NCBI GenBank assembly: GCA_002085355.1
Contig: NATN01000061.1
Coordinates: 1 to 21,673, forward strand
Length of the DNA stretch: 21,673 nt
From: Candidatus Zhuqueibacterota bacterium 4484_87
Lineage (GTDB): Bacteria > Zhuqueibacterota > Zhuqueibacteria > Thermofontimicrobiales > Thermofontimicrobiaceae
Reading direction: 5' to 3'
Each line of letters starts with the position of its first letter. Positions within the stretch are counted from its first letter, which is position 1. A program made the translations under genes and the position numbers. A model generated the notes under the pieces. The model did no database searches. It saw nothing but the letters and a program-made list of their open reading frames with translations, and was not told the DNA's origin. Positions 21,310 through 21,673 of the stretch are shown here, piece after piece.

Positions 21310-21673
21310 TTATTGTTTTTTAATTAAAACCTGCACCTGCATCATTGTGTGCTTGACTTCTATCAATTCAAATTCATAGATATTTGCCAGAGAATTTATT
21401 TGCTCCAGGTTCCTCATGCGAATCTGATGCCCCAACAAAATACGCACACCAGACCACAAATTCCTCGGCGCAAATGTCAGGATAAAAAATCCCTCTTTTC
21501 TTAACGTCCGATAAACCTCATTAAACAGAGGAATTGTATCATGAATATATTCCAACAAGCCAACAGCAGTCACTAAATCGAAACTGCTTGATTTGAAAGG
21601 CAGAAAACTGGCATCCGCCTGGGCGAGATGTGCTGACGGAAAGCGTTTCTTCGTCATTTTCAACATGGACAAT
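21310..21673 (-). CDS. Class I SAM-dependent methyltransferase, 5' end cut by window edge
   Basis: The visible 120 residues are the C-terminal part of a Methyltransf_11-type domain. It begins within the strand-2 region (SMLKMTKKRFPSAHLAQADASFLPF), and motif IV-like FDLVTAVGLLEYIHD and the VYRTLRKEGFFILTFAPRN segment typical of these enzymes are present. The glycine-rich SAM loop lies outside the window, so no start can be given. Substrate unknown. Confidence 0.85.
   Translation of the reverse strand, partial: LSMLKMTKKRFPSAHLAQADASFLPFKSSSFDLVTAVGLLEYIHDTIPLFNEVYRTLRKEGFFILTFAPRNLWSGVRILLGHQIRMRNLEQINSLANIYEFELIEVKHTMMQVQVLIKKQ

Overview
This window comes from a moderately AT-rich chromosome of a Gram-negative bacterium. 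Three co-directional mla genes (outer-membrane lipid asymmetry transport) and an RseC-like protein argue for an outer membrane. FeoAB, an 8-Cys ferredoxin, a DUF6951-like protein and many small thiol proteins suggest an anaerobic or microaerophilic life among metals and reduced sulfur. The short hairpin repeats and the style of the intergenic DNA remind me of uncultured FCB-type lineages (Calditrichota/KSB1-like), but this placement is a weak guess. I saw no rRNA, tRNA, CRISPR array, integrase or transposase gene.

Region 1 (1-9590, all on the minus strand) is a metal, arsenic, sulfur and redox island. In transcription order it holds: arsR with a clear promoter; a GTG-start acr3 arsenite exporter; a glutaredoxin-like protein whose last codons form a terminator hairpin; an RseC-like membrane protein; a ZIP-type metal transporter; a two-gene YeeE/YedE sulfur transporter; a cluster of short hairpin repeats; a two-cluster ferredoxin with an extra C-terminal domain; a CC-motif thioredoxin-fold protein that recalls ArsD; a Cys-rich DUF6951-like protein; a membrane-anchored rhodanese; a MauE/DoxX-like membrane protein; the 3' remnant of a small thioredoxin gene; a TauE/SafE exporter; the 5' remnant of a GxxExxY gene; and a CDF metal efflux pump that runs off the left edge. 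The likely common theme is handling thiophilic metals or metalloids and sulfane sulfur.

Region 2 (9600-12850) begins with degenerate repeats: a heptanucleotide tandem array and a second copy of a two-hairpin element also found at 4948. It is followed by feoB and a double-domain feoA on the minus strand. The feoB 3' end runs into the repeat DNA, so the last transmembrane helix of the family is replaced by an unrelated tail. A dyad covers the feoA promoter, and a Fur-like box lies beside the divergent promoter.

Region 3 (12772-16927, plus strand) is a two-component system (7TM-GAF histidine kinase and NtrC-type sigma-54 activator). Immediately downstream come two 24-bp direct repeats 70 bp apart, a 12-bp palindrome, a near-consensus sigma-54 promoter and a small SPW-repeat-like membrane protein with its own terminator. 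This looks like a self-contained signalling module: the activator probably switches on the adjacent small gene.

Region 4 (16930-21673, minus strand) holds the mlaE-mlaF-mlaD operon, an unrecognised TPR-containing protein and the C-terminal part of a SAM-dependent methyltransferase cut by the right edge.
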